Assembly: GCA_963725145.1 (NCBI GenBank)
Contig: CAVRXL010000008.1
Coordinates: forward strand, 308,226 to 372,225
Source of the DNA: DATAEE01 sp963725145
GTDB taxonomy: Bacteria; Acidobacteriota; Vicinamibacteria; Vicinamibacterales; 2-12-FULL-66-21
DNA length: 64,000 nucleotides
Reading direction: 5' to 3'
This document shows, in pieces, positions 40,520 through 49,655 of the stretch. The position numbers were made by a program, and so were the translations under genes. The notes beneath the pieces are model-generated. The model saw only the letters and a list, made by a program, of their open reading frames with translations, did no database searches and had not been told where the DNA came from. Position 1 is the stretch's first letter. Every line of letters begins with the position of its first letter.

Positions 40520-43500
40520 GTGCGTCTGCGCGCCGCGCGCGAGTTCCTCGCGCAGGCGCCGCCGATGGCCGAGGTGCTGCTGGTCGGCGCGTCGCGCGGA
40601 TCGGTCGACGATCTGGCGCGCGCGATCGCGACGGCGAGCAAGGACGGCGTTGCGGCCGGGCTCCATCGATTCAGCTTCACGCAGCTCGCGGCGCGGCTGT
40701 CGGCCGTCGCGCTGGCCGAGCGCGGCCTGACGCCCGGCACGCTCCTCGGCACGGAAGCCGTGGCCGCGCGTGCCGCGTTCGAAGCCCGGAGCGGCCGTGC
40801 GCTCGAGTACTTCGGACCGGTCGCCGGCTGTCCCGGGTTCCCGCGCGCGCTCGCGCGCACGCTCGTCGAGATCCGCATGGCCGAGGTGAGCGCCGCCGCG
40901 CTGGCGGGGCTTCCGCTCGGTGGATCCGACCTGGCCGACCTCTACGGGCGGTTCGACGAGCAGTTCGCCGCCGCGTCGGCGACCGATCGCGCGGCGCTGT
41001 TTCAAACGGCCGCCGGCCGGCTCCGTGCCGGACGCACTCTCTGGTCCGGACACCGGCTGCTCCTCCTCGACGTGCCGATCGAGTCCTCGGTCGAGCGCGA
41101 CTTCGTCGCGGCGCTGCTCGAGGCGTCTCCGGTTGCGCTCGCGACGGTGCCCTTCGGTGACCGTGTGTCGCTCGACGCGCTGCGGACGCTCGGCGGCGCT
41201 CTCGAAGTCCTCGAGGAGGAAGGCTCGACGGATCTGGCCGCGCTCAGGCAGCGGCTCTTCGCGCCCATGCCGCCGGCTCCGCGCGCGCCGACCGGCGAGC
41301 TGACGTTCTTCTCGGCGCCCGGCGAGGCGCGCGAAGCCACCGAAATCGCCCGCCGCATCGTCGAGGAATCGCGCCGCGGCGTGCGCTTCGACGAGATGGC
41401 GATCTTCGTCCGCTCGCCGAAGGACTACATGGGGCTGCTCGAGCACGCGCTTCGACGGGCGCAGCCACCGCAGCCGCCGAATCCGCCGATCGGCGCAGAG
41501 CCGCGCAGATTCGAAGACGAGGGCATCCCCGCGTACTTCGACCGCGGCACCCGCCGTCCCCATCCCTCAGGCCGGGCGTTCCTCGCGATCCTCGCCTGCG
41601 CGGCCGAGAAGCTGTCCGCCCGCCGGTTTCGCGGAGTATTTGTCGCTTGCGCAGGTGCCACAACTCGATCGACGGGCACGAGCGCCAGAGTCTCGATTCC
41701 CGAATGGGTGCCGCCGGATGATGACGTGCTCACGGCTCGGTCGGCTCGACGTCCCGGGCCCCAGAGCCCCAGGCACCTGAAGAACCCCAAGAACCCCAAG
41801 AACCCCGGAATCCGAAGACCCCGACGACAGATCGCCGTCGTCGAAGGCACGCTGCGCGCGCCCTGGAAGTGGGAGTACTTGATCGTCGAGTCATCCGTCA
41901 TCGGCGGGGATGCCGGTCGCTGGCGCAGGCGTCTGGACGGGCTGGCCAGGACGTTCCAGCACCAGATCAGGGAACTGAAAAAGGAGGAGGCTGAATCGCC
42001 GAGGCTGCGCCGGCTCGAGCGGGATCTACGTAACCTCGGGCACCTCCGGAAGTTCGCGCTGCCGATCGTCACGCGGCTGGCGGGCTGGCCGCAATCGGCC
42101 ACCTGGGGAGAATGGATCGAGCGGTTCGACGAGATCGCGCCCCTCGTGCTCCGCAGGCCGGGGCGGGTGCAGCGCGTGCTCGCCGGCCTGAGGCCGATGG
42201 CAGCCATCGGCCCGATCTCTCTGGCGGAGGCGCGCGGGGTCCTGGCCGATCGTCTGCTGTCGCTGGAGATCGATCCGCCGGCGCGCCGCTACGGCCGCGT
42301 GTTCGTCGGCAGCCCGCATCAGGCCCGCGGCCGCGCGTTCCGCGTTGTCTTTGTGCCCGGCCTCGCCGAGCGGATGTTCCCGCAGAAGCCGCGCGAAGAC
42401 CCGATGCTCCTCGACGATGAACGACGGACGCTGGGGGGCCTCGCCGTTCAGGAGCACCGCGACACCACCGAGCGTCTCCTGCTTCGTCTCGCCATCGGCG
42501 CGGCGACCGAGCGACTCCACCTGTCGTATCCACGCCTCGAGATCGCGGAGGGGCGTCCGCGCGTGCCGTCGTTCTACGCGCTGGACGTCATGCGGGCGAT
42601 CACGGGACGGCTTCCCAACCACGAGGATCTCCAGCGCGCGGCGTACGAGGAGGGCGGGGCGCGGCTCGCGTGGCCGGCGCCCTCCGACCCGTCGCGCGCG
42701 CTCGACGATGTCGAGCACGATCTGGCGGTGCTGCGGGCGCTCCTGGACGAGCCGGTGCGGGACAAGGTCCGCGGACATGCGCACTACATCCTGCGGCTGA
42801 ACGACAACCTGAAGCGCGCCGTCACGACACGCTGGAAGCGGGCGCAATCCTCCTGGTCGCCGTACGACGGCGTCGTCCGCGTGACCGGTCAGACGCGCGC
42901 GGCGCTCGACGGCCAGCGGCTCGGGGCGCGGCCCTATTCGCTGTCTGCGCTGCAGAAGTTCACGAACTGCCCGTATCAGTTCATGCTGTCGGCCATCTAC
43001 CGGTTCGAGCCTGCCGAGGAGCCGGAGCCGCTCCAGCACCTCGATCCGCTCCTGCGGGGCAGCATCTTCCACGCGATCCAATCCGAGTTCTTCCGGGCGG
43101 TGGAGCGCGAACCCTCTCGAGCTCCCTCGAGCCTCCTCGAACAGACGATCGAAAGCGTGTCGAACCAGTACAAAGAAGAGCTGGCGCCGGCGATCGAGCG
43201 TGTCTGGGAGGCCGAGATTGCCGACATCGCGAAGGACCTGCGCGTCTGGGCGGGGCGGATGCCGGACAAGGACGGCTGGCGGCCGCATCGCTTCGAGTTC
43301 AGCTTCGGACTCTCGGACGAGGGGCGTGATCCACGCAGCCTGCCGGAGCCCGTGAAGGTAGACGGACGGTTCCTGCTGCGCGGGTCGATCGATCTGCTCG
43401 AGGAGCGCGGCGGCGGCAAGGAGTTGCGGGTCACCGATCACAAGACCGGCAAGGCGCGCGTGTCCGACAAGTCGATCGTCGACGGCGGCCGCGCGCTGCA

Positions 43501-43819
43501 GCCCGTGTTGTACGGCCTCGCGATGGAAGCGGGGCTGGGGCTGCCGGTGGTATCCGGCCGGCTCTACTACTGCACGAGCGCGGGCGGATTCACGGAGCAC
43601 GAGATTCCGATCAACGAGAGGACGCGACGGGCCGGGCTCGAGGTGCTCGAGATCGTCGATCGTGCGATCGAGCTCGGATTCCTGCCGCCGGCGCCGGCCG
43701 GCCGCGCCTGTGGCTGGTGCGATTTCCGGCCGATTTGCGGTCCGAACGAGGAAAAGCGCCTCCGGCACAAGTCGGCCGACAAGCTGGGCGATCTGATCGC
43801 GCTCCGGGAGATGCCGTGA
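40520..43819 (+). CDS. AddB-like helicase-nuclease subunit (PD-(D/E)XK, Fe-S)
   Basis: About 1099 residues. It has the architecture of AddB-type subunits: a degenerate UvrD-like helicase body and a C-terminal PD-(D/E)XK nuclease (LRGSIDLLEERGG, ELRVTDHKTGKAR) framed by four Fe-S cysteines (KFTNCPYQFML and ACGWCDFRPICG). With the AddA-like partner it would process double-strand breaks. The start is uncertain: family-like sequence (PRSFPLIESASAAV) begins before the GTG at 40520, but no good start codon precedes it. Two segments look inserted: 41457-41521 splits ALRRA from GIPAYFDRGTRRP, and about 41757-41820 carries 9-mer repeats (NPKNPKNP). It overlaps addA by 4 nt. Confidence 0.85.
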   Translation: MRLRAAREFLAQAPPMAEVLLVGASRGSVDDLARAIATASKDGVAAGLHRFSFTQLAARLSAVALAERGLTPGTLLGTEAVAARAAFEARSGRALEYFGPVAGCPGFPRALARTLVEIRMAEVSAAALAGLPLGGSDLADLYGRFDEQFAAASATDRAALFQTAAGRLRAGRTLWSGHRLLLLDVPIESSVERDFVAALLEASPVALATVPFGDRVSLDALRTLGGALEVLEEEGSTDLAALRQRLFAPMPPAPRAPTGELTFFSAPGEAREATEIARRIVEESRRGVRFDEMAIFVRSPKDYMGLLEHALRRAQPPQPPNPPIGAEPRRFEDEGIPAYFDRGTRRPHPSGRAFLAILACAAEKLSARRFRGVFVACAGATTRSTGTSARVSIPEWVPPDDDVLTARSARRPGPQSPRHLKNPKNPKNPGIRRPRRQIAVVEGTLRAPWKWEYLIVESSVIGGDAGRWRRRLDGLARTFQHQIRELKKEEAESPRLRRLERDLRNLGHLRKFALPIVTRLAGWPQSATWGEWIERFDEIAPLVLRRPGRVQRVLAGLRPMAAIGPISLAEARGVLADRLLSLEIDPPARRYGRVFVGSPHQARGRAFRVVFVPGLAERMFPQKPREDPMLLDDERRTLGGLAVQEHRDTTERLLLRLAIGAATERLHLSYPRLEIAEGRPRVPSFYALDVMRAITGRLPNHEDLQRAAYEEGGARLAWPAPSDPSRALDDVEHDLAVLRALLDEPVRDKVRGHAHYILRLNDNLKRAVTTRWKRAQSSWSPYDGVVRVTGQTRAALDGQRLGARPYSLSALQKFTNCPYQFMLSAIYRFEPAEEPEPLQHLDPLLRGSIFHAIQSEFFRAVEREPSRAPSSLLEQTIESVSNQYKEELAPAIERVWEAEIADIAKDLRVWAGRMPDKDGWRPHRFEFSFGLSDEGRDPRSLPEPVKVDGRFLLRGSIDLLEERGGGKELRVTDHKTGKARVSDKSIVDGGRALQPVLYGLAMEAGLGLPVVSGRLYYCTSAGGFTEHEIPINERTRRAGLEVLEIVDRAIELGFLPPAPAGRACGWCDFRPICGPNEEKRLRHKSADKLGDLIALREMP
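41457..41521. repeat. In-frame low-complexity insert in the addB-like gene, site 1
   Basis: Repeats of the ccgcagccg/ccgaatccg kind add about 22 residues (RAQPPQPPNPPIGAEP) between two segments that are normally adjacent in the family (ALRRA and GIPAYFDRG). Confidence 0.6.
41782..41808. repeat. In-frame 9-mer array in the addB-like gene, site 2
   Basis: gaaccccaa, gaaccccaa, gaaccccgg in tandem, with ccccagagccccagg before it, encoding NPKNPKNP. Unit length 9 keeps the reading frame. Confidence 0.85.
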
Positions 43820-46800
43820 GTAAACGTCGAACCCTGGAACCCGTGGAACCACAGCGCCTGGCCGATCAGGATGCCCGCGACCTCATCGCGAACGACCTCG
43901 ACTCGACGCTCGTGGTCGAAGCGGCCGCGGGCACGGGCAAGACGACGGCGCTCGTCGGACGGATCCTGCGCGTCATCGAGGCGGGAGACGAGCGCGACAC
44001 GATCGACCGTATCGTCGCCGTCACCTTCACGGAGAAGGCGGCGGGGGAGCTGAAGCTCCGTCTGCGCGAGACGCTGGAGGAAGCGCGCGGAAACGCGCGG
44101 GTGCCCGACCGTCTTGACTCGGCCGTGGCCCGGCTCGAAGAGGCGCACATCGGGACGATCCATGCGTTCTGCGCCGATCTGCTGCGCGAGCGTCCGGTCG
44201 AAGCTCGCGTCGATCCGTTGTTCACGGTTCTTACCGATCCACAGGCTGATCGACTGTACGGGGAGGCGTTTCACGCCTGGCTTCAGGAACAGCTCGCGGA
44301 TCCGCCGGAAGGCGTCCGCCGCGCCCTTCGCCGCTCGTCCTATGCCGGGTTCCGGGCAGGTCCGGGTCTTCCCAGTCCGGGCGAGGGTCCGATCGATCGT
44401 CTCCGGTCGGCCGGCCGCGCGCTGGTCGAGTGGCGCGACTTTCCGCATCCCTGGACGCGAGACGCTTCCTTCGATCGCGCACGCGAGATCGAGAAGCTCG
44501 TCGAGGAGGTGCACCGCTTCGCCGAGCTGACCGAGAATCCGTCGTACGCGCGCGATTTTCTGTATCTGGACACCGCCCCCGCGCGCACGACGAGCGCCGA
44601 GATCAGGCGAGCCCTCGGGTTTCAAGCCCCAAGCCCCAGGCCCCAAGCCCCAGGGGTCCTTGATGAAGTGGAGTCCCGCCTGGTCGATCTCGCGCGCGAT
44701 CGCAGATTCCAGAATGCCAAACACGGGCGCGGGCCGGACTATCGACGAGGGGTGCTGCGCTCGTCGGTCGTCGCGGCGCTCGACGCGCTGAAGGTCTCGC
44801 TCGACCAGTTTCGAGCGGCGGCCGACGCGGATCTGGCGGCGCTCCTCCAGCAGGAGCTGCAGGGCAGCATCGATCGCTACGAGAAGCTCAAGACGCAGAT
44901 TGGAGCGCTCGATTTTCTCGACCTGCTGATCAAGACGCGCGATCTCGTCTACGGGAACGCGGAGGTCCTGCGCGCGTTCCGGAAGCGTTTCTCTCGCATC
45001 TTCGTGGACGAGTTCCAGGACACGGATCCGCTGCAGGCTGACATTCTCTTGAAGCTGGCGGGTGAAGAGGCGGGTAGGAACCTTCGCCTTCTCCCTAGGT
45101 CCGGCTTCAGCCGGACCAGTCAGCCGGACCAGCCAGGCAAGCTCTTCATCGTCGGCGATCCGAAGCAGTCCATCTACCGCTTCCGGAGAGCGGACGTGGC
45201 GGTCTATCGCCGCGTCTGTGAAGATCTGATCGCACAAGGGGCAAAGGCGGTCACGCTCACGACGAGCTTCCGATCGACCCCGCAGATCCAGGCCGTCGTG
45301 AATGCCGCGTTCGCGCCCGAGATGACGGGCGACGAGGCGACGCTGCAGGCGGGCTACGTTCCGCTCTCGCCGTTCCGCGCTCAGCCCGCGGACCGGCCAT
45401 CGGTCGTCGTGCTGCCGGTTCCCGAGCCGTACGGCGTGCGGAACCTGTCCGCCGTCGCGATGGAGAAATCGCTGCCCGACGCCGTCGGCGCGTTCATCGA
45501 GTGGCTGATCGACAAGAGCGGCTGGACGATCAAGCCGCGGGACATCTGCATCCTGTTCCGCCGTTTCCTCTCCTTCGGCGAGGACGTCACGCGTCCGTAC
45601 GTCGACGCGCTCGACGCGCGGAACATCCCGCACGTGCTCGTCGGCGGAAAGACGTTTTATGGCCGGGAGGAAGTCGAATCCATCCGCGCCGCGCTGGCTG
45701 CGGTGGAGTGGCCGGACGACGAATTGTCGGTCTTTGCGACCCTCCGCGGCGCGCTGTTCGCCATCGGAGACGAGGATCTTCTCGAGTGGCACCACCTGTA
45801 TAGGAGCTTCCATCCGTTCCGCGTGCCGCAGGAGTTTGTCGATCGCGGGTCGGAGGCCGGTGACGCGCCTTCGCAGTCGGAGGCCAGGAGCCCGGCGCCA
45901 CCGCATCTCGCACCGATTGCAGACGCGCTTCTTCTGCTGCAGCGTCTCCATCGACGCCGGAACTACCGGCTCGTGTCCGACACGATCGGCGACCTTCTCG
46001 GCGCGACGCGAGCGCACGTCGGCTTCGTGCTGCGGGCCGGCGGGGAGCAGGCGCTCGCGAACGTCCTGCACCTGGCCGAGCTGGCCCGACGATACGAGCT
46101 CGAGGGCGGCATTTCCTTCCGCGGTTTCGTCGAGGCGCTGAGCGAGGCGGCGGAGGGGACGCAATCGGCCGAAGCGCCGATCCTCGAGGAAGGGAGCGAA
46201 GGCGTCCGCCTCATGACGGTCCACAAGGCGAAGGGGCTGGAGTTTCCCGTCGTCATCCTCGCGGATCTGACGTGCAAGCTGTCCCGCGCGGACGCGGGCC
46301 GCTGGATCGATCCCGAACGAAAGCTCTGCGCGCTGCGGCTCGGCGGCTGGTCGCCGCACGATCTGCTTCGGCAGGGCAGCATCGAGGTCGCGCGAGATCA
46401 GGCCGAGGCCGTGCGGCTCGCGTACGTCGCCGCGACGAGGGCGAGGGATCTGCTCGTGGTGCCGGCGGTCGGCGACGACGTGTACGACGGAGGCTGGGTC
46501 GATCCGCTCAACAAGGCGATCTATCCGCCCGCGGCCGCGCGGCGCGAACCGGGGAAGGCTCCGGGCTGTCCCGCGTTCGCATCGAAGGACTCGGTGCTGA
46601 CCCGTCCCGGCAGCGATCCGGCACGCCAGACGACGGTCGCGCCAGGCCTGCACGCCATCTCCAATCCCCAATCCCCAATCGACAATCTCCAATCGCCAGC
46701 GTCAGTAGTGTGGTGGGATCCAAGGGCGCTCATATTGAACGCCGAGCCGTCGCTCGGTCTTCGGCGCGACGATCTCATCGTCAAAGATGTCGACATGTTC

Positions 46801-47430
46801 ACCGTCGATCAGAAAATGCACGACTACGAGCGCTGGCGCGCGTCTCGTGACGATGCGATCGCTTCTGGCGCGCGTCCAACGCTCAGCGTCCGCACGGTCA
46901 CCGAGATCGCGCAATCGTTGGAGGGCGGGCCCTTGGAGGGCGGGCCCGCCATCGAAATCGTCGACGTGGCCAAAGCCGAGGGGCCCCACGATCGGCCGTC
47001 GGGCCCACGATTCGGGACGCTCGTTCACGCCGTCCTCTCCCTGGTCCCGCTCGACGCGGCGCCGGATACAATCCGGGCGCTCGCGGAAACTCAGGCGCGT
47101 ATCATCGGCGCTTCGGCGGCGGAAATCACCGCGGGGATCGAATCCGTCACGGCCGTTCTCGCGCACCCTCTCCTCGAGCGGGCCAGAGAAGCCGAGCGGA
47201 GAGGAAAGCTGCGCCGCGAGTTTCCGGTCGCGGCCGGGTCCGGCGACACGCTCGTCGAGGGAGCGGTCGATCTCTTCATAGACGACGACGAGGGGCTGGT
47301 GATCGACTTCAAGACGGACCGGGACCCGGAGCGGGACTTCGGCCAGTACGAGCGCCAGGTAGCGTTCTACTGCGAGTCGCTCGGACGCCTGCGCGGCTCA
47401 GCGCCGCGCGGCGTGCTGATGCGGATCTAG
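43816..47430 (+). CDS. AddA-like UvrD-family helicase-nuclease
   Basis: 1204 residues from a GTG overlapping the addB stop. Walker A AAAGTGKTT is at 36-44, followed by VTFTEKAAGELKLRLR (motif Ia), the DEFQDTDPLQ Walker B, FIVGDPKQSIYRFRRADV, LTTSFRSTPQI, LMTVHKAKGLEFPVV and YVAATRARDLLVV. The C-terminal nuclease has VEGAVDLF and VIDFKTD. It is the catalytic partner of the AddB-like subunit in break resection and recombination. Four repeat inserts lie in frame: heptamers at 44622-44657 and 46657-46698, a palindrome at 45098-45117 and a 15-mer duplication at 46919-46948, all in spacer regions between motifs. Confidence 0.9.
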   Translation: MSKRRTLEPVEPQRLADQDARDLIANDLDSTLVVEAAAGTGKTTALVGRILRVIEAGDERDTIDRIVAVTFTEKAAGELKLRLRETLEEARGNARVPDRLDSAVARLEEAHIGTIHAFCADLLRERPVEARVDPLFTVLTDPQADRLYGEAFHAWLQEQLADPPEGVRRALRRSSYAGFRAGPGLPSPGEGPIDRLRSAGRALVEWRDFPHPWTRDASFDRAREIEKLVEEVHRFAELTENPSYARDFLYLDTAPARTTSAEIRRALGFQAPSPRPQAPGVLDEVESRLVDLARDRRFQNAKHGRGPDYRRGVLRSSVVAALDALKVSLDQFRAAADADLAALLQQELQGSIDRYEKLKTQIGALDFLDLLIKTRDLVYGNAEVLRAFRKRFSRIFVDEFQDTDPLQADILLKLAGEEAGRNLRLLPRSGFSRTSQPDQPGKLFIVGDPKQSIYRFRRADVAVYRRVCEDLIAQGAKAVTLTTSFRSTPQIQAVVNAAFAPEMTGDEATLQAGYVPLSPFRAQPADRPSVVVLPVPEPYGVRNLSAVAMEKSLPDAVGAFIEWLIDKSGWTIKPRDICILFRRFLSFGEDVTRPYVDALDARNIPHVLVGGKTFYGREEVESIRAALAAVEWPDDELSVFATLRGALFAIGDEDLLEWHHLYRSFHPFRVPQEFVDRGSEAGDAPSQSEARSPAPPHLAPIADALLLLQRLHRRRNYRLVSDTIGDLLGATRAHVGFVLRAGGEQALANVLHLAELARRYELEGGISFRGFVEALSEAAEGTQSAEAPILEEGSEGVRLMTVHKAKGLEFPVVILADLTCKLSRADAGRWIDPERKLCALRLGGWSPHDLLRQGSIEVARDQAEAVRLAYVAATRARDLLVVPAVGDDVYDGGWVDPLNKAIYPPAAARREPGKAPGCPAFASKDSVLTRPGSDPARQTTVAPGLHAISNPQSPIDNLQSPASVVWWDPRALILNAEPSLGLRRDDLIVKDVDMFTVDQKMHDYERWRASRDDAIASGARPTLSVRTVTEIAQSLEGGPLEGGPAIEIVDVAKAEGPHDRPSGPRFGTLVHAVLSLVPLDAAPDTIRALAETQARIIGASAAEITAGIESVTAVLAHPLLERAREAERRGKLRREFPVAAGSGDTLVEGAVDLFIDDDEGLVIDFKTDRDPERDFGQYERQVAFYCESLGRLRGSAPRGVLMRI
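44622..44657. repeat. In-frame heptamer array (ccaagcc) in the addA-like gene
   Basis: Five units of the ccaagcc/ccaggcc type encode QAPSPRPQAPG between the N-terminal helicase region and ESRLVDLARD. Confidence 0.85.
45098..45117. repeat. REP-like palindrome inside the addA-like gene
   Basis: ggtccggct-tc-agccggacc, followed by a second partial ccggacc copy, encodes SGFSRTSQPDQ directly before the FIVGDPKQ motif. It has the same hairpin style as the intergenic REPs. Confidence 0.75.
46657..46698. repeat. In-frame heptamer array (atcccca) in the addA-like gene
   Basis: Six 7-nt units (atctcca, atcccca, atcccca, atcgaca, atctcca, atcgcca), 42 nt in all, therefore divisible by 3; they encode SNPQSPIDNLQSPA in the linker before the nuclease domain. 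Confidence 0.9.
46919..46948. repeat. 15-mer duplication in the addA-like gene
   Basis: ttggagggcgggccc occurs twice in tandem (encoding LEGGPLEGGP), containing the ggcgggcc palindrome word also seen at 35389-35409. Confidence 0.8.
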
Positions 47431-47438
47431 AATCCCCT

Positions 47439-47957
47439 GTGCTCGAACTCGTAAACGACCTTCGCCGCCGGGGTTTCGCCGACCTGGCGGGCAGCCGTGC
47501 CGCCGTCGATCTTGCCATCCCGCAGGCGCTCATAAACGAGGCGGTGGCCAGAGCGCTGGCAGGATCCGAGGGACGACTGCGCGGCGTGACGGTGACGATT
47601 CATTCCGGTTACAGGTTCCATCTCGACCTCCAGCTTTCCCTCGGTTTCATTCCCTCGATTCCCGTCGAAGCGGTCATCGACCGCCAGCCGGAGCTCCCCG
47701 AATCGCCGGTGATCGTGTTCCGCTTTCGCCTGCTCCTTCGAGGCCTCGCGGCGCTGGCCGGGTCGGCAGCCTCCTTCTTCAAGGTGTTGCCCGCGGGTAT
47801 CCGGATAGAAGGGGATAACCTGTTCCTGGACCTCCGGCCGCTCCTCGTCAGAGCCGGCGCGGCAGATCTGTTGCCGCTGCTGTCGGAATTGAGCATTTCG
47901 ACGCGTGAGGGTCTCCTCGACGTCCACCTCGTCGCGCGTGTTCCGGAACAGCCGTGA
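47439..47957 (+). CDS. Conserved protein of unknown function in the recombination cluster
   Basis: 172 residues from a GTG 9 nt after addA. It has an amphipathic start (LVNDLRRRGFADLAGSRAAVDLAI), beta-rich middle (LRGVTVTIHSGYRFHLDLQLSL, PVIVFRFRLLLRGLAALAG) and an alternating C-terminal part (GIRIEGDNLFLDLRPLL, SISTREGLLDVHLVARV). It could be a lipid-binding or DUF2993-like beta-layer protein; no confident family. The stop overlaps the exonuclease start by 4 nt, so it is coupled to the DNA-processing genes. Confidence 0.65.
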   Translation: MLELVNDLRRRGFADLAGSRAAVDLAIPQALINEAVARALAGSEGRLRGVTVTIHSGYRFHLDLQLSLGFIPSIPVEAVIDRQPELPESPVIVFRFRLLLRGLAALAGSAASFFKVLPAGIRIEGDNLFLDLRPLLVRAGAADLLPLLSELSISTREGLLDVHLVARVPEQP

Positions 47958-48793
47958 ACGTCCATCTCATCGACGGCACCTACGAGCTCTTCCGCCATTT
48001 CTACGCGCTGCCGTCGGCAAAAGACGCCGACGGCCACGAGATCGCGGCCGTCCGCGGGGTCGTGAACTCCGTCCTCGGCATGATCCAGCGCGGCACGACC
48101 CACGTCGGCGTCGCGACCGACCACGTCATCGAGTCGTTCCGCAACCGGCTCTGGCGGGGATACAAGACCGGCGCGGGCGTGGATCCCAATCTTCTCGCGC
48201 AGTTCGAGCCCCTCGAGGTGGCCCTCTACGCCGCCGGGATCGTCGTCTGGCCCATGGTGGAGTATGAAGCGGACGATGCGCTGGCGTCGGCGGCCGAGAA
48301 GGCGTCGGCTGACAAGCGGGTGCAGCGCGTGATCATCTGCACGCCGGACAAGGACCTCTCTCAATCGGTCCGCGGCGATCGCGTCGTTCAGTTGAACAGG
48401 CGGACGGGCGACGTACGAACCGAGCCGGACGTCGTCAAGAAATTCGGCGTGGGGCCGGGCTCGATCCCCGACTGGCTCGCGCTCGTCGGCGATTCGTCCG
48501 ACGGCTACCCCGGGCTCCCCGGATGGGGGCAGAAGTCGGCGTCGGAGGTTCTGGCGCGCTTCAAGCGGCTCGAGGATATCCCGCGCGACTATCGCGAGTG
48601 GCACGCGAACGTCCGGAACGCCGGCGCGCTGGCCCGGGTGCTCGAGGAGCAGAGGGATCTGGCCTTTCTCTTTCGGGATCTCGCGACGCTCAGGACGGAC
48701 GTGCCTGTCTTCGCGTCGGTGGACGAGCTGCGGTGGACCGGCGCCCGGCCGGAGTTCGAGGCGATCGCGGCGAGGATGGAGAGTGCAACATGA
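47954..48793 (+). CDS. 5'-3' exonuclease (PIN/H3TH, flap-endonuclease-like)
   Basis: 279 residues. The PIN-like nuclease opens with NVHLIDGTYELFRHFYA (first acidic ligand), continues with VATDHVIESFRNRLWRGYKTG, EYEADDALASAAEKA and ICTPDKDLSQSV (acidic ligands), then the H3TH DNA-binding part IPDWLALVGDSSDGYPGLPGWGQKSASEVL. It matches the stand-alone exonuclease related to the PolA 5' nuclease domain. Overlapping starts and stops place it in the addB-addA unit, suggesting a shared role in DNA repair. Confidence 0.9.
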   Translation: MNVHLIDGTYELFRHFYALPSAKDADGHEIAAVRGVVNSVLGMIQRGTTHVGVATDHVIESFRNRLWRGYKTGAGVDPNLLAQFEPLEVALYAAGIVVWPMVEYEADDALASAAEKASADKRVQRVIICTPDKDLSQSVRGDRVVQLNRRTGDVRTEPDVVKKFGVGPGSIPDWLALVGDSSDGYPGLPGWGQKSASEVLARFKRLEDIPRDYREWHANVRNAGALARVLEEQRDLAFLFRDLATLRTDVPVFASVDELRWTGARPEFEAIAARMESAT

Positions 48794-49614
48794 GCCACGG
48801 ATTCCGCGGATGGACGCTTGTCCTGCTCGTCAGCTTCGCTGTCGGGTCCGCGTTCGTGTGGTACGAGGCTTCAGCCTCGTCCGGTGCGCAGCCGCTCGAC
48901 CTCACCGGTCGAAAAATGGTCGACCTGACGCACGAGTACGGTCCGCGCACGCTGTACTGGCCGACCTCGCCGACGAAGTTTCAACACGAGAAGCTCGCCT
49001 ACGGCCCGACGCCGGGCGGCTGGTTCTACGCGGCATACAGCCTCTGCACCGCGGAGCACGGCGGGACGCACCTGGACGCGCCCGTCCACTTCGGAGAAGG
49101 GAAGTGGACTGCCGACCAGATCCCGCTCGACCGTCTCATCGCGCCGGCGGCCGTCATCGACGTGACGTCGGCCGCGGCGAAGGATCGCGACTATCGGCTC
49201 ACCCGCGCCGACGTGGAGCGGTTCGAAACGCAGCACGGACGGATCGCGGCCGGGACGATCGTCGTGATGCGCACCGGCTGGAGCCGGCACTGGCCGGACG
49301 CGAAGGCATATCTCGGCGATGACACCCCGGGGGACGCCTCGAAGCTCAGTTTCCCCGGTTTTGGCGAGGAAGCGGGACGCCTCCTCGTCGAGGGCCGCCA
49401 GGTCGCCGGGCTCGGCGTCGACACCGCCTCGATCGACTACGGCCGCTCGCAGGACTTCGTCGTCCATCGGATCGCCGCCGCGCGGAACGTCTTCAACCTC
49501 GAGAACCTGACGAATCTCGACCGGCTCCCCGCCCGGGGGGCGACGGTCATCGCCCTGCCCATGAAGATCGAGAACGGGTCGGGAGGACCTCTCCGGGCGG
49601 TCGCGGTTTTTTGA
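48790..49614 (+). CDS. Exported cyclase-family (kynurenine-formamidase-like) hydrolase
   Basis: 274 residues from the ATG at 48790, overlapping the exonuclease stop by 4 nt. A hydrophobic N-terminus (WTLVLLVSFAVGSAFVWY) predicts export or anchoring. The cyclase fold (Pfam PF04199) is shown by MVDLTHEYGPRTLYWPTSP and TAEHGGTHLDAPVHFGEGKW, with the HxGTHxD metal site. The family includes kynurenine formamidase and isatin hydrolase. Its place at the end of the DNA-repair operon seems unrelated in function. Confidence 0.85.
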   Translation: MSHGFRGWTLVLLVSFAVGSAFVWYEASASSGAQPLDLTGRKMVDLTHEYGPRTLYWPTSPTKFQHEKLAYGPTPGGWFYAAYSLCTAEHGGTHLDAPVHFGEGKWTADQIPLDRLIAPAAVIDVTSAAAKDRDYRLTRADVERFETQHGRIAAGTIVVMRTGWSRHWPDAKAYLGDDTPGDASKLSFPGFGEEAGRLLVEGRQVAGLGVDTASIDYGRSQDFVVHRIAAARNVFNLENLTNLDRLPARGATVIALPMKIENGSGGPLRAVAVF

Positions 49615-49655
49615 GATCGCCGAGGTAGTGTGAGGCCGCGGAGAAGACCGGGCAC

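Noticed and set aside
38296..40878. 860-residue minus-strand open frame
   Set aside because: Only the last 380 residues (from 39438) have a signal peptide and TPR pattern; the rest is antisense to the hydrolase and addB-like genes and of Arg/Ala-rich shadow composition.
43567..46692. 1041-residue minus-strand open frame across the addA-like gene
   Set aside because: High-GC antisense shadow; the forward strand has all helicase motifs.
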